From Floridanema evergladense (lineage in GTDB: Bacteria; Cyanobacteriota; Cyanobacteriia; Cyanobacteriales; Aerosakkonemataceae), in assembly GCF_041929205.1 (NCBI RefSeq), contig NZ_JBHFNT010000048.1: DNA of 64,000 nt. One strand, 5' to 3'. Positions within the stretch are counted from its first letter, which is position 1. The number at the start of each line of letters is the position of its first letter. Below the pieces are notes generated by a model. That model was not told where the DNA came from. It made no database searches and saw only the letters and a list, made by a program, of their open reading frames with translations. Made by a program: the position numbers and the translations under genes. Below are positions 41,862-50,040 of the stretch, in pieces.

Positions 41862-42000
41862 ATAGTTTTAAGTTATGAGTTATGAGTTCGTAGGGGCGGG
41901 TTTTGCTCAGAAATTATCTGTGAGTGACAAAAGTTGTTTACTAAACCCGCCCGTACAATAATTCAAAACTCAAAATTCAAAACTCAAAACTCATAACTTT
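41862..42000. repeat. Heptad fold-back repeat interrupted by a 67-bp element
   Basis: Left-arm TTTTAAGTTATGAGTTATGAG at 41864-41888, then copy C of the 67-bp element, then right-arm AATTCAAAACTCAAAATTCA and AAACTCATAACT to 41998. Same nesting as upstream of rpsS. Confidence 0.8.
41890..41956 (+). repeat. 67-bp inverted-repeat element, copy C
   Basis: Starts GTAGGGGCGGGTTTTGC and ends AAACCCGCCCGTAC. It is 59/67 identical to copy B in opposite orientation. Confidence 0.88.
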
Positions 42001-42024
42001 TTTCAAGATAGACAAGGAAAACTT

Positions 42025-42375
42025 ATGCGTCACGGTCGTCGTATCCCACAATTAAGCAAGCCAGCTGACCAGCGAAAGGCGCTGTTAAGAGCGCTGACAA
42101 CTCAATTGTTACGTCATGGTCGGATTGAAACTACGGTTCCTAGAGCAAAGGCGGTGCGATCGGAAGCCGATCGGATCATCACCTTAGCTAAAGATGGTTC
42201 CTTAGCGGCTCGTCGTCAAGCAATAGGTTATCTTTACGACAAACAGCTAGTTCACGCCTTGTTTGAACAAGTCGGAGAACGCTACAGCAATCGTCAAGGT
42301 GGCTATACTCGCATTCTGCGGACGGTAAACCGTCGCGGGGACAACGCAGAAATGGCAATTATTGAGCTAGTGTGA
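42025..42375 (+). CDS. rplQ: Ribosomal protein L17
   Basis: 116 residues. MRHGRRIPQLSKPADQRKAL start and GGYTRILRTVNRRGDNAEMA are diagnostic. AAGGAAAAC is the ribosome binding site. It lies near the tunnel exit. truA follows after 34 bases. Confidence 0.98.
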   Translation: MRHGRRIPQLSKPADQRKALLRALTTQLLRHGRIETTVPRAKAVRSEADRIITLAKDGSLAARRQAIGYLYDKQLVHALFEQVGERYSNRQGGYTRILRTVNRRGDNAEMAIIELV

Positions 42376-42394
42376 ACTGATTTGGGATTTTTGA

Positions 42395-42474
42395 GATTTG
42401 AGATTGACTATGACTACTCCAGATCTAGATTCCCGACTTCTTCAAGAAGTCGGGAATCTAAAAAATCTCAAATC
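42395..42474. repeat. Nested palindrome enclosing the truA start codon
   Basis: Outer arms GATTTGAGATT (42395-42405) and AATCTCAAATC (42464-42474) are exact reverse complements. Inside is a 35-base palindrome (42426-42460): 17 bp each side of one central base, containing CCCGACTTCTT and AAGAAGTCGGG. The truA ATG (42410) lies between outer arm and inner palindrome. Confidence 0.85.
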
Positions 42475-43318
42475 ATCACGGCGAGTTGCCTTGGTGATTC
42501 AGTACCTGGGTACTCATTTTCACGGTTGGCAAAGACAAGTAGGACAACGCACGGTACAAGAAGAGATCGAAAAAGTACTCGCTTGCATCGAAAAACGACC
42601 AGTCACCCTTTACGGTGCCGGAAGAACCGATGCAGGTGTCCATGCAGCCGCTCAAGTAGCTCACTTTGAAACCACAAGTTCCATTCCCCCAGAAAAATGG
42701 GCAACGGTTCTTAATACTCAACTGCCTAAAGATGTATTAATACTGGCTTCAGCCGAAGTAAATTCTAGATGGCACGCTCGCTTCTCAGCTAGTTGGCGAC
42801 GTTATCGGTACAGTATATATACAGACAGCCAACCAAACTTGTTTGTTAGACCCTTTGCTTGGCATTATTATTATGCGCCACTAGACGCAACTCAAATGCA
42901 AGCCGCCCTCGATCCCTTGATTGGGAAGCACGATTTGACAGCTTTCCATCGTTCAAACTCCGGTCGCGCTCACTCTTGGGTAGAAGTTCAAGCAGCAAAA
43001 TGCGTTCGCGCCAGCGTGTGCGATAGCAAGGATCGCGAAGGCGCATTTATCCATATAGAAATTCAGGCAAATGGCTTTTTGTATGGCATGGTGCGGCTAC
43101 TGGTGGGACTGCTAGTGCAGGTGGGTAGAGGAGAGCGATCGCCAGCAGAGTTTACCCAACTTTGGGTCAACCAACGTCGCGACGAAGTAAAATACGCCGC
43201 ACCCCCTAACGGATTGTGTTTGCTGCGCGTCGGTTATCCCGAATTTCCCTTTCCCCCAGAAGTTTGGTTTGATAACCAACCTAAATTTATGTTCTGGGAA
43301 CATCCTAAAATTTCTTGA
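42410..43318 (+). CDS. truA: tRNA pseudouridine synthase A
   Basis: 302 residues from the ATG at 42410; a TTG 12 bases upstream is an alternative. Makes pseudouridine at positions 38-40 of tRNA anticodon arms. Catalytic Asp74 lies in GAGRTDAGVHAAAQV; NGFLYGMVRLLVG is also typical. Residues ~5-20 (DLDSRLLQEVGNLKN) are encoded by a nested palindrome, so the protein's real N-terminal core begins at SRRVALVIQYLGTHFHGW. No good ribosome binding site is visible. The position between rplQ and rplM is standard in cyanobacteria. Confidence 0.95.
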   Translation: MTTPDLDSRLLQEVGNLKNLKSSRRVALVIQYLGTHFHGWQRQVGQRTVQEEIEKVLACIEKRPVTLYGAGRTDAGVHAAAQVAHFETTSSIPPEKWATVLNTQLPKDVLILASAEVNSRWHARFSASWRRYRYSIYTDSQPNLFVRPFAWHYYYAPLDATQMQAALDPLIGKHDLTAFHRSNSGRAHSWVEVQAAKCVRASVCDSKDREGAFIHIEIQANGFLYGMVRLLVGLLVQVGRGERSPAEFTQLWVNQRRDEVKYAAPPNGLCLLRVGYPEFPFPPEVWFDNQPKFMFWEHPKIS

Positions 43319-43332
43319 CTAATTATAAACAG

Positions 43333-43788
43333 ATGAACAAAACTTACTTACCTCCGCAAAATCCCACAGACCGCCAGTGGTATCTGATCGATGCTGCTGA
43401 CCAACGTCTGGGAAGATTAGCCAGTGAAATTGCTGTAATTCTCAGAGGCAAAAATCTGCCACAATATACGCCACATCTGGATACAGGTGGTTTTGTGGTA
43501 GTGGTTAATGCCGAAAAAGTGCAAGTTACAGGCAAAAAACGGACTCAGAAAATCTACTATCGCCACTCTGGTAGACCAGGGGGGTTAAAATCTGAGACTT
43601 TCGCTCAATTACAACAACGAATTCCTGAAAGAATTATCGAAGAGGCTGTACGGGGAATGTTGCCCAAAAACTCTTTAGGCAGAAGTTTATTTACCAAGCT
43701 AAAAGTTTATCCCGGCCCTGACCACCCCCACCAAGCGCAAAAACCCCAAGAAGTTAAGATTAATACCATTCCCGGAGGAGAAGCATAA
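43333..43788 (+). CDS. rplM: Ribosomal protein L13
   Basis: 151 residues from the ATG at 43333; an in-frame TTG overlapping the truA stop is less likely. WYLIDAADQRLGRLASEIAV and GMLPKNSLGRSLFTKLKVY are diagnostic. It is an early 50S assembly protein. Its stop overlaps the rpsI start (TAATG). Confidence 0.97.
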   Translation: MNKTYLPPQNPTDRQWYLIDAADQRLGRLASEIAVILRGKNLPQYTPHLDTGGFVVVVNAEKVQVTGKKRTQKIYYRHSGRPGGLKSETFAQLQQRIPERIIEEAVRGMLPKNSLGRSLFTKLKVYPGPDHPHQAQKPQEVKINTIPGGEA

Positions 43789-44243
43789 TGCAGGCAGCAG
43801 AACAGAGCGATACGCCTAACGGCACACTACGCGATCGCACCGTCAACAACGATCGCGTCATGTACTGGGGAACAGGTCGGCGGAAATCTGCCGTCGCCAG
43901 AGTCCGTTTAGTACCCGGAAGCGGTCAAATGACCATCAACGGCAAACCCGGAGACTTATACCTCCAATTCAACCCCGCTTTCCTGATTCTGGCAAAAGCA
44001 CCCCTAGAAACCTTGGGATTGGAAAACGATTACGACGTGATCGTGAAAGCTGAAGGCGGCGGAGTAGCAGGACAAGCTGATGCTATCCGGTTAGGCATAG
44101 CTAGAGCCCTGTGTCAACTAGACCCAGACAACCGTAAACCCTTAAAAACCGAAGGTTATCTCACCCGCGATCCTAGAGCAAAAGAACGGAAGAAATACGG
44201 CTTACACAAAGCTCGTAAAGCACCTCAGTACTCAAAACGTTAG
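43788..44243 (+). CDS. rpsI: Ribosomal protein S9
   Basis: 151 residues. A strong GGAGGAGAAG site precedes this ATG, so I keep the ~24-residue N-terminal extension (QSDTPNGTLRDRTVNNDR) before YWGTGRRKSAVARVRLVPG; S9 is usually ~130-137 residues. The extension is encoded partly by GCGATCGC-like DNA. The C-terminal HKARKAPQYSKR reaches the P-site tRNA. Confidence 0.97.
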   Translation: MQAAEQSDTPNGTLRDRTVNNDRVMYWGTGRRKSAVARVRLVPGSGQMTINGKPGDLYLQFNPAFLILAKAPLETLGLENDYDVIVKAEGGGVAGQADAIRLGIARALCQLDPDNRKPLKTEGYLTRDPRAKERKKYGLHKARKAPQYSKR

Positions 44244-44247
44244 AATG

Positions 44248-44326
44248 TTATTAGTCATTGGTCATTAGTCATTAGTCATTAGTGAAAGAGGTGAACAAAT
44301 GACAAATGACAAACAATAAATGACAA
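44248..44326 (+). repeat. GTCAT/ATGAC heptad fold-back repeat
   Basis: TTAGTCATTGGTCATTAGTC heptads on the left, ACAAATGACAAATGACAAAC on the right. Lies between rpsI and rpmE. Confidence 0.8.
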
Positions 44327-44350
44327 AAAAGATCTTGAGGAAAAAGCAAA

Positions 44351-44611
44351 ATGGCAAAACCAGATATTCACCCTACTTGGTATCCAGAGGCTAAAGTTTA
44401 CTGTAACGGTCAATTAGTAATGACCGTTGGTTCTACCAAACCAGAACTTCACGTTGATGTCTGGTCAGGGAACCATCCTTACTACACTGGTACACAAAAG
44501 ATTATCGACACCGAAGGACGAGTCGAACGCTTCCGCCGCAAATATGGAATGTTGGAAGGCGAAGAAGGACAAGCACAACCTCAAAGAGGCGGTGGCAAAA
44601 AGAGAAAGTAG
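44351..44611 (+). CDS. rpmE: Ribosomal protein L31 (zinc-free form)
   Basis: 86 residues: MAKPDIHPTWYPEAKVYCNG, then WSGNHPYYTGTQKIIDTEGR and a Gly/Gln/Lys-rich tail. The zinc-binding form has four ligands (CxC...CxxC); here only the Cys in YCNG remains and the second pair is WSGN, so zinc binding is lost. This looks like a C-minus derivative of the C-plus lineage. L31 bridges the subunits at the 5S/S13 region. Confidence 0.95.
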   Translation: MAKPDIHPTWYPEAKVYCNGQLVMTVGSTKPELHVDVWSGNHPYYTGTQKIIDTEGRVERFRRKYGMLEGEEGQAQPQRGGGKKRK

Positions 44612-44716
44612 CAGGCTAGTCATATTGTCGGTAGTCCGTTGTTTGTAGCCTTACCTACTAACAACCTACCTTTAACTTTTAATTCACTAACAACTGACAA
44701 CAACTGGCAACTGACT

Positions 44717-45811
44717 ATGGCTGAAACTTACCTGCTCGATAAACTTAACTCTGTTGAACAAACTTTCAACGAACTAAACCGACGACTGGCAGATCCTGAT
44801 GTGGCAAGCGATCCTACAGAATATCAAAAAGTGGCTAAAGCCCGTTCTTCCTTGGAAGAAGTGGTGGACACTTACGATCGATGGAAAACTGCTCAAGAAG
44901 AGTTAGTCGGTGCTAAACAAGTTCTTAAAGAGGCTAACGGCGATTCCGAATTACAAGCGATCGCCGCTTTGGAAGTAGAAGAACTAGAAGAGAAAATTGA
45001 ACAACTGGAAACAAGACTGACGATCCTGCTTCTTCCCCGCGATCCTAACGATGATAAAAACATCATGTTAGAAATTCGGGCGGGAACAGGAGGCAATGAA
45101 GCTAGTATTTGGGCTGGCGACTTAGTGCGGATGTATTCCCGCTACGCAGAAGCTCAAGACTGGAAAGTACAAGTGCTTAGTGAGTCCTTGGCGGAAATGG
45201 GCGGTTTTAAAGAAGTCGTTTTGGAAATCAAGGGCGATCAAGTTTACAGTAAGCTGAAATTTGAGGCTGGAGTTCACCGCGTCCAAAGAGTACCTGTGAC
45301 TGAGGCTGGTGGGAGAGTTCATACTTCTACGGCTACTGTTGCGATAATGCCAGAAGTGGATGATGTGGAAGTACATATCGATCCGAAGGATATTGAAATG
45401 ACTACAGCCAGGTCTGGTGGTGCTGGTGGACAAAACGTGAACAAGGTGGAAACAGCCGCTGACTTGTTCCACAAGCCTACAGGAATTCGGATTTTTTGTA
45501 CTCAAGAACGCAGCCAGCTGCAAAATAAGGAACGGGCGATGCAAATTTTGCGGGCTCGACTTTATGAGATGGAACTGCGGAAACAGCAAGAGGAAGTATC
45601 TTCGATGCGCTTGAAGCAGGTTGGTACTGGTTCGCGATCGGAAAAAATTCGCACCTATAATTACAAAGATAACCGGGTGACTGACCATCGCCTAAACCAT
45701 AACTTTTCTCTAAACAGCTTTCTGGAAGGGGATATCGAAGACGCAATCCAAGCTTGTATTTCTCAAGATCAACAGCAACGTTTAGCAGAATTAACTGCTG
45801 CTAGTTCATAA
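44717..45811 (+). CDS. prfA: Peptide chain release factor 1
   Basis: 364 residues from the ATG at 44717 (MAETYLLDKLNSVEQTFNEL); the frame opens earlier, but that part is low quality. The GGQ catalytic motif is in SGGAGGQNVNKVETA, and RVPVTEAGGRVHTSTATVA carries the codon-recognition region in the RF1 style (PVT). RF1 terminates at UAA and UAG. Last gene of the cluster, followed by a strong hairpin. Confidence 0.96.
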   Translation: MAETYLLDKLNSVEQTFNELNRRLADPDVASDPTEYQKVAKARSSLEEVVDTYDRWKTAQEELVGAKQVLKEANGDSELQAIAALEVEELEEKIEQLETRLTILLLPRDPNDDKNIMLEIRAGTGGNEASIWAGDLVRMYSRYAEAQDWKVQVLSESLAEMGGFKEVVLEIKGDQVYSKLKFEAGVHRVQRVPVTEAGGRVHTSTATVAIMPEVDDVEVHIDPKDIEMTTARSGGAGGQNVNKVETAADLFHKPTGIRIFCTQERSQLQNKERAMQILRARLYEMELRKQQEEVSSMRLKQVGTGSRSEKIRTYNYKDNRVTDHRLNHNFSLNSFLEGDIEDAIQACISQDQQQRLAELTAASS

Positions 45812-45824
45812 GGGAATTATTACT

Positions 45825-45874
45825 AATAGGAATGGGGAAGGGTTATTTTTTAACTCTTCCCCATTCCTATTTTT
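45825..45874 (+). terminator. Strong terminator of the ribosomal cluster
   Basis: AATAGGAATGGGGAAG and CTTCCCCATTCCTATT are a perfect 16-bp stem with a 15-base loop, followed by TTT. It lies 14 bases after the prfA stop and could also terminate the convergent SRPBCC gene. Confidence 0.9.
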
Positions 45875-45924
45875 AAGTTTAAATAAACAGAATTTGTGTG
45901 AGAAGCGATCGATCGGAACAACTT

Positions 45925-46497
45925 TTAAGTAGCAGCACAAATAACTTGACGCATTTTTCGCATATTAGCTGGTAAATCTAAAAGCATTGCTTGTTGAATA
46001 AAAAGTGAAGGTACGGGAATAGTTGGGGTTGCTTGGACGCTATAGGTCAGCAAAGTACCATTACTCCAATCTTGTAGTTTTAAGTCAGCATTAAAGTCTG
46101 TAAAACTGCCTTTTTCCATACGGAATTGAATTTGCTGCTGTAATGTTTCTATGACTTTCAGGTAAATTTCTACTTCCGCAGAGAACATTAAGAAAGCTTT
46201 GCGACCAATCTGATAAAGGCGCTTGCCTTTACCAGTAAGACTATCTCCTCTATTGATGACTTCGCTACGGATTAAGTCTGGGAAGTAATGTACCCAGCGG
46301 GGATAATCAGTTAATTGTTGCCAAGCGTGCGATCGCTGACAAGGCAAGTACATCGAAGCGGTACAAGCACCACCCCAAGCTGAGTGATTTCTTGTTTCCA
46401 GCAAAACTTCCCCAGACACCAACGCTTTCTGTTGCTGTTGATTCCACACCACGTCTTTTACACTCACAGTAGGTTCCGATATACAAAGTGTAGTCAT
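45925..46497 (-). CDS. SRPBCC / polyketide-cyclase-like protein
   Basis: 190 residues. The region RSHAWQQLTDYPRWVHYFPD resembles the start of the COQ10/SRPBCC fold (AWxxLtdyxxwxxfxP), followed by alternating strands and a long C-terminal helix (LFIQQAMLLDLPANMRKMRQ). The fold makes a hydrophobic pocket; COQ10-like proteins bind quinones and other family members are cyclases. The ligand is not predictable. It has no signal peptide. Convergent with prfA. Confidence 0.8.
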   Translation of the reverse strand: MTTLCISEPTVSVKDVVWNQQQQKALVSGEVLLETRNHSAWGGACTASMYLPCQRSHAWQQLTDYPRWVHYFPDLIRSEVINRGDSLTGKGKRLYQIGRKAFLMFSAEVEIYLKVIETLQQQIQFRMEKGSFTDFNADLKLQDWSNGTLLTYSVQATPTIPVPSLFIQQAMLLDLPANMRKMRQVICAAT

Positions 46498-46883
46498 TAT
46501 TGCTTAACAATTTATTACTAATAGGGAATACAGTCCAAGGCTCGAAGTTCCCTAACAAATTAAAAACTTAGGTGTTCTTCCCTGCCTATTTATTAAAATA
46601 CCCGTCTCAGTTGAAGAAAGTGCAAAGTTACAATAAAGTTTTTCCAAATCTTTGGCTGTTAGGAAAATGAGATGGGCAAATTACCTAATTAATCACCAAA
46701 TCCGGCGATTTAAACTCAAAATCGCTCTGTGGGAAAACTGGGATGCGATCGAAAATTTTCTACCTGTACTATAGTATTTGCCTAATTTTCAAGCCTCTAG
46801 CAGTTTAATAAACCAGCAGAACAATAGAAACAGCTTGTTAAAGCGGTGTGGCATAATCAAAGACGAATTTCGGAAAAAACATC
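46498..46883. other. Intergenic region, no supported gene
   Basis: 386 bases between divergent genes, presumably holding two promoters. No palindrome, repeat array or clear -10/-35 pair was seen. Confidence 0.5.
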
Positions 46884-47078
46884 GTGGCTAGAACACCGAG
46901 TCCAGGGAATTGGAGATTTATTTCGATTTTTGGGTTAATTCTGGGCATTACCTTAGTTGTTTGGGTACTCAGAGGCATGGGTATCCTCAGTTTTCTTCCA
47001 GGTGGCATAATTTGGGTGTTAATACTGTTCTGTATAATTACAGGCATCCTCAGCTATTTGCAAGAAACCGTCTGGTAA
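46884..47078 (+). CDS. Small membrane protein
   Basis: 64 residues from a GTG start (MARTPSPGNWRFISIFGLIL). Two hydrophobic segments (FISIFGLILGITLVVWVL and IIWVLILFCIITGILSYL) separated by RGMGILSFLPGG would make a short membrane hairpin. Family not recognised. It precedes a rubredoxin gene on the same strand, separated by ~230 bases of repeats, so joint expression is doubtful. Confidence 0.6.
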   Translation: MARTPSPGNWRFISIFGLILGITLVVWVLRGMGILSFLPGGIIWVLILFCIITGILSYLQETVW

Positions 47079-47085
47079 AACCTTT

Positions 47086-47290
47086 TAAGAAGGCAGAAGT
47101 ACGAAGGCAGAAGGCAGAAGGAATCCCCATAAATAAATTTAGGGGATTTAACAAGGACGTTGTATTTCTGGCGCTGCACGTCTCGAAATACATATTTCTT
47201 TCTTTTTTCATAAATGAATTTAGGGGCTTCTGACCCTTTAAGTAGAAATTTCCCCCTTCTGCCTTCTGCCTTCGGCCCTCTGCCTTTCTT
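47086..47290. repeat. GGCAGAA heptad repeats in inverted arrangement
   Basis: AGGCAGAAGG heptads at 47091-47121 and CCTTCTGCC heptads at 47249-47287 face each other ~130 bases apart. Between them, ATAAATAAATTTAGGGG and ATAAATGAATTTAGGGG are direct repeats. The arrangement could fold back over ~200 bases. It separates the small membrane protein from rubredoxin. Confidence 0.75.
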
Positions 47291-47308
47291 CGGTGAGGAA
47301 ATAGCAAA

Positions 47309-47464
47309 ATGGAACCATACGTATGTGGCGATTGCGGTTGGGTTTACGACCCACTAGAAGGCAATCAAGATGGAGAAGGTATAGCGTTTGAAGACCTCCC
47401 CGATGATTGGGTATGTCCAGTTTGTGGGGCGACTAAAGACGCTTTTGAAGAACTTGAAGAGTAG
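47309..47464 (+). CDS. Rubredoxin
   Basis: 51 residues, reading MEPYVCGDCGWVYDPLEGNQ and ending in an acidic tail (ATKDAFEELEE). The iron ligands are CGDC (6-9) and CPVCG (36-39). It is a short, soluble one-domain rubredoxin; the cyanobacterial RubA protein involved in photosystem assembly has an extra membrane anchor, which this lacks. GGTGAGGA lies 12 bases upstream of the ATG. The electron-transfer partner is unknown. Confidence 0.96.
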   Translation: MEPYVCGDCGWVYDPLEGNQDGEGIAFEDLPDDWVCPVCGATKDAFEELEE

Positions 47465-47488
47465 TTAAATCCGTTCAGCGATTCTAAA

Positions 47489-48730
47489 TTGAGTGTAAAA
47501 CCAATAAAAATTGTAGTTATCGGTGGTGGGGCGGCAGGATTTTTCGGTGCTATTACCTGCGCTCAAGCTCATCCTGATGTAGAAATTACCATTTTAGAAG
47601 CAAGTCATGAACCCTTGACCAAAGTGCGGATTTCCGGTGGGGGAAGATGTAACGTGACTCATGCTTGCTTTGAACCTGGGGAATTAGTGCAGTATTATCC
47701 TAGAGGAGGTAAAGCTTTGCGGGGCGCTTTTTGCCGATTTCAACCAAAGGATATGGTTGCTTGGTTGGCGGCGCAAGGTGTGGAACTCAAAACTGAGTCA
47801 GATGGGAGGATGTTTCCCGTAACTGATGATTCAGGAACGATCGCCAACTGTCTACTCAAAACCACGAAAAGTTTAGGAATAGAACTGCGAACAAAAGTCA
47901 GAGTCTCCTCAGTTGGGCAAATACCCGGAGAATTAAGTAAATTTGCAGTACGGTTGAAAGATGGCGAGGTGATGATTTGCGATCGTCTTCTCCTAGCTTC
48001 CGGTAGTAACCCTTCAGGATATCAAATTGCCAAAACATTAGGTCATCAAATTGTATCGCCAGTCCCATCTTTATTTACTTTTAATATTAGCGATCGACAA
48101 TTAACAGAATTAGCTGGAGTCAGCGTTGAAAAAGTCAAATTGCGCTTACAAATAGCAGGTAAAACCCATTTTGAACAACCAGGCGCAATCTTAATTACTC
48201 ACTGGGGTTTAAGTGGCCCAGCAATTTTAAAACTTTCCGCTTGGAGTGCGAGAATTTTACACGAAAATCACTACCAAGCAAAATTAATAATTAATTGGAT
48301 TCCCGATTCTAACCCCGAATTTTTACGGAAACAATTGTTAGCAGTTCGATCGCAATTACCACAAAGGCAAATTTCCACCACTTGTCCGCTTCTCCTCCCC
48401 AGACGTTTGTGGGAATATTTAATTGCCCGTGTAAATATTGCCTCGGAAGACAGATGGGCGGGACTTTCTAATAAAACCCTCAATCAATTAATCCAGGAAA
48501 TTACTCAAGGTGAATACCAGATTAGCGGCAAAGGAGTTTTTAAGGAAGAATTTGTTACCTGCGGTGGCGTGGACTTAAAAGAAGTAAATTTTAAAACGAT
48601 GGAAAGTAAGTGTTCTCCGGGGCTTTACTTTGCCGGGGAAATTCTAGATATTGATGGTGTAACTGGTGGATTTAATTTTCAGAGTGCATGGACAACCGCT
48701 TGGTTAGCAGGTCAAGCAATGGGAAGTTAG
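47489..48730 (+). CDS. HI0933/BaiN-type FAD-dependent oxidoreductase
   Basis: 413 residues from a TTG start; no ATG or GTG is available before the flavin-binding motif. The Rossmann motif VVIGGGAAGFFG is at the N-terminus, with ISGGGRCNVTH and, near the end, GEILDIDGVTGGFNFQSAWTT closing the FAD site. These are typical of the YhiN/HI0933 family, whose substrates are mostly unknown. It starts 24 bases after the rubredoxin stop, so co-transcription and electron exchange are possible but unproven. Confidence 0.9.
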   Translation: MSVKPIKIVVIGGGAAGFFGAITCAQAHPDVEITILEASHEPLTKVRISGGGRCNVTHACFEPGELVQYYPRGGKALRGAFCRFQPKDMVAWLAAQGVELKTESDGRMFPVTDDSGTIANCLLKTTKSLGIELRTKVRVSSVGQIPGELSKFAVRLKDGEVMICDRLLLASGSNPSGYQIAKTLGHQIVSPVPSLFTFNISDRQLTELAGVSVEKVKLRLQIAGKTHFEQPGAILITHWGLSGPAILKLSAWSARILHENHYQAKLIINWIPDSNPEFLRKQLLAVRSQLPQRQISTTCPLLLPRRLWEYLIARVNIASEDRWAGLSNKTLNQLIQEITQGEYQISGKGVFKEEFVTCGGVDLKEVNFKTMESKCSPGLYFAGEILDIDGVTGGFNFQSAWTTAWLAGQAMGS

Positions 48731-48805
48731 GAATTATTGCCTTTCGCCTTTCCTCTTTCTCTGTGTTCTATACGCCGGAAGCAGTTCAATCAATATTTAA
48801 ATACC

Positions 48806-49846
48806 ATGAAATTTAGCGAAGTTATCCAAAAACTAGACGTATCTTTTCATAGCTTGGCATCAAATTGCGACCTCGATCCAGAAATTACTGGTTTAGCCCC
48901 GATCGATGATGCACCTCCAGGCACTTTGAGTTATATAGAAGGGGGAAAGTTTGCGGCAATGGTGAATGAAACTACCGCTAGTGCCTTAATTTTGCCACCA
49001 GACGAACAGTTGCAGCAACAAGCTATTGAACGAGGAATTGCTTGGTTAGCTGATGCCGAACCAAGATTATTATTTGCTAAAGCGATCGCCTTATTTTATA
49101 AACCTTTTCGTCCCGATGTGGGGATACATCCCTCAGCAGTAATTCATCCTTCGGTACAAATTGGTAGAGATATTTATGTTGGCCCAAACGTAGTAATTCA
49201 AGCTGGTGTAAAACTCGGTAATGAAGTTTGTATTCATCCCAATGTGGTGATTTATCCGAGAGCAGAAATTGGCGATCGTACCACCTTACACGCTAATTGT
49301 ACCATTCACGAACGCAGTAAAATCGGCGCAAATTGCGTGATTCATAGTGGCGCAGTAATTGGTGCCGAAGGGTTCGGTTTTGTACCCACCAAATCTGGTT
49401 GGTTCAAAATGGAACAATCTGGTTGTGCTGTATTAGAAGACGGGGTAGAAATTGGCTGTAATAGTACGATCGATCGTCCAGCAGTCGGAGAAACTCGCAT
49501 TGCCCAAAACACCAAAATTGACAACTTAGTACAAATTGGACATGGTTGCCAAATCGGTTCTAATTGCGCCTTAGCAGCACAAGTAGGATTAGCTGGGGGA
49601 GTGAAAGTTGGCAACAATGTTTTATTAGCTGGACAAGTAGGAATTGCCAATCAAGCACAGATTGGAGATGGGGCGATCGCCACAGCTAAATCAGGCATTC
49701 ATAATGATGTAGAACCAGGCACAATTGTCTCCGGTATTCCTGCCGTTTCTCACAAAATCTTTCTCAAAGCTTCTGCTATCTACAGCCGCCTACCAGAAAT
49801 GTACCAATTCTTTAGACAAATGAAGCGTCATAGTAATGAAAACTAA
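48806..49846 (+). CDS. lpxD: UDP-3-O-acylglucosamine N-acyltransferase
   Basis: 346 residues from the ATG at 48806 (MKFSEVIQKLDV); upstream in-frame codons look non-coding. The N-terminal LpxD domain is followed by many hexapeptide repeats (for example VGPNVVIQAGVKLGNEVCIH) forming a left-handed beta-helix. Active-site His is in VQIGHGCQIG. It adds the second acyl chain in lipid A synthesis in the outer envelope pathway; other lpx genes are not in the window. Confidence 0.94.
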   Translation: MKFSEVIQKLDVSFHSLASNCDLDPEITGLAPIDDAPPGTLSYIEGGKFAAMVNETTASALILPPDEQLQQQAIERGIAWLADAEPRLLFAKAIALFYKPFRPDVGIHPSAVIHPSVQIGRDIYVGPNVVIQAGVKLGNEVCIHPNVVIYPRAEIGDRTTLHANCTIHERSKIGANCVIHSGAVIGAEGFGFVPTKSGWFKMEQSGCAVLEDGVEIGCNSTIDRPAVGETRIAQNTKIDNLVQIGHGCQIGSNCALAAQVGLAGGVKVGNNVLLAGQVGIANQAQIGDGAIATAKSGIHNDVEPGTIVSGIPAVSHKIFLKASAIYSRLPEMYQFFRQMKRHSNEN

Positions 49847-50040
49847 CCGCCATTATCGGAAAAAGGTACAAAGTTTGTAGGGTTTCCCGACCTGACAATT
49901 TCTCTGAATTGAGCCACCATATATTTGTAAGTTAAAGATGCCAAAAAGAACAACCACAAAAGTTCAACCTAGCTCTTTAACCTCACTTTAAAAGAAATTT
50001 AACCCGATTTCCTTAAAAGTTGACCAAAGGAGTGTTATCA

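Noticed and set aside
49847..50040. CIRCE heat-shock operator before hsp20
   Set aside because: No TTAGCACTC-N9-GAGTGCTAA or near match is present.
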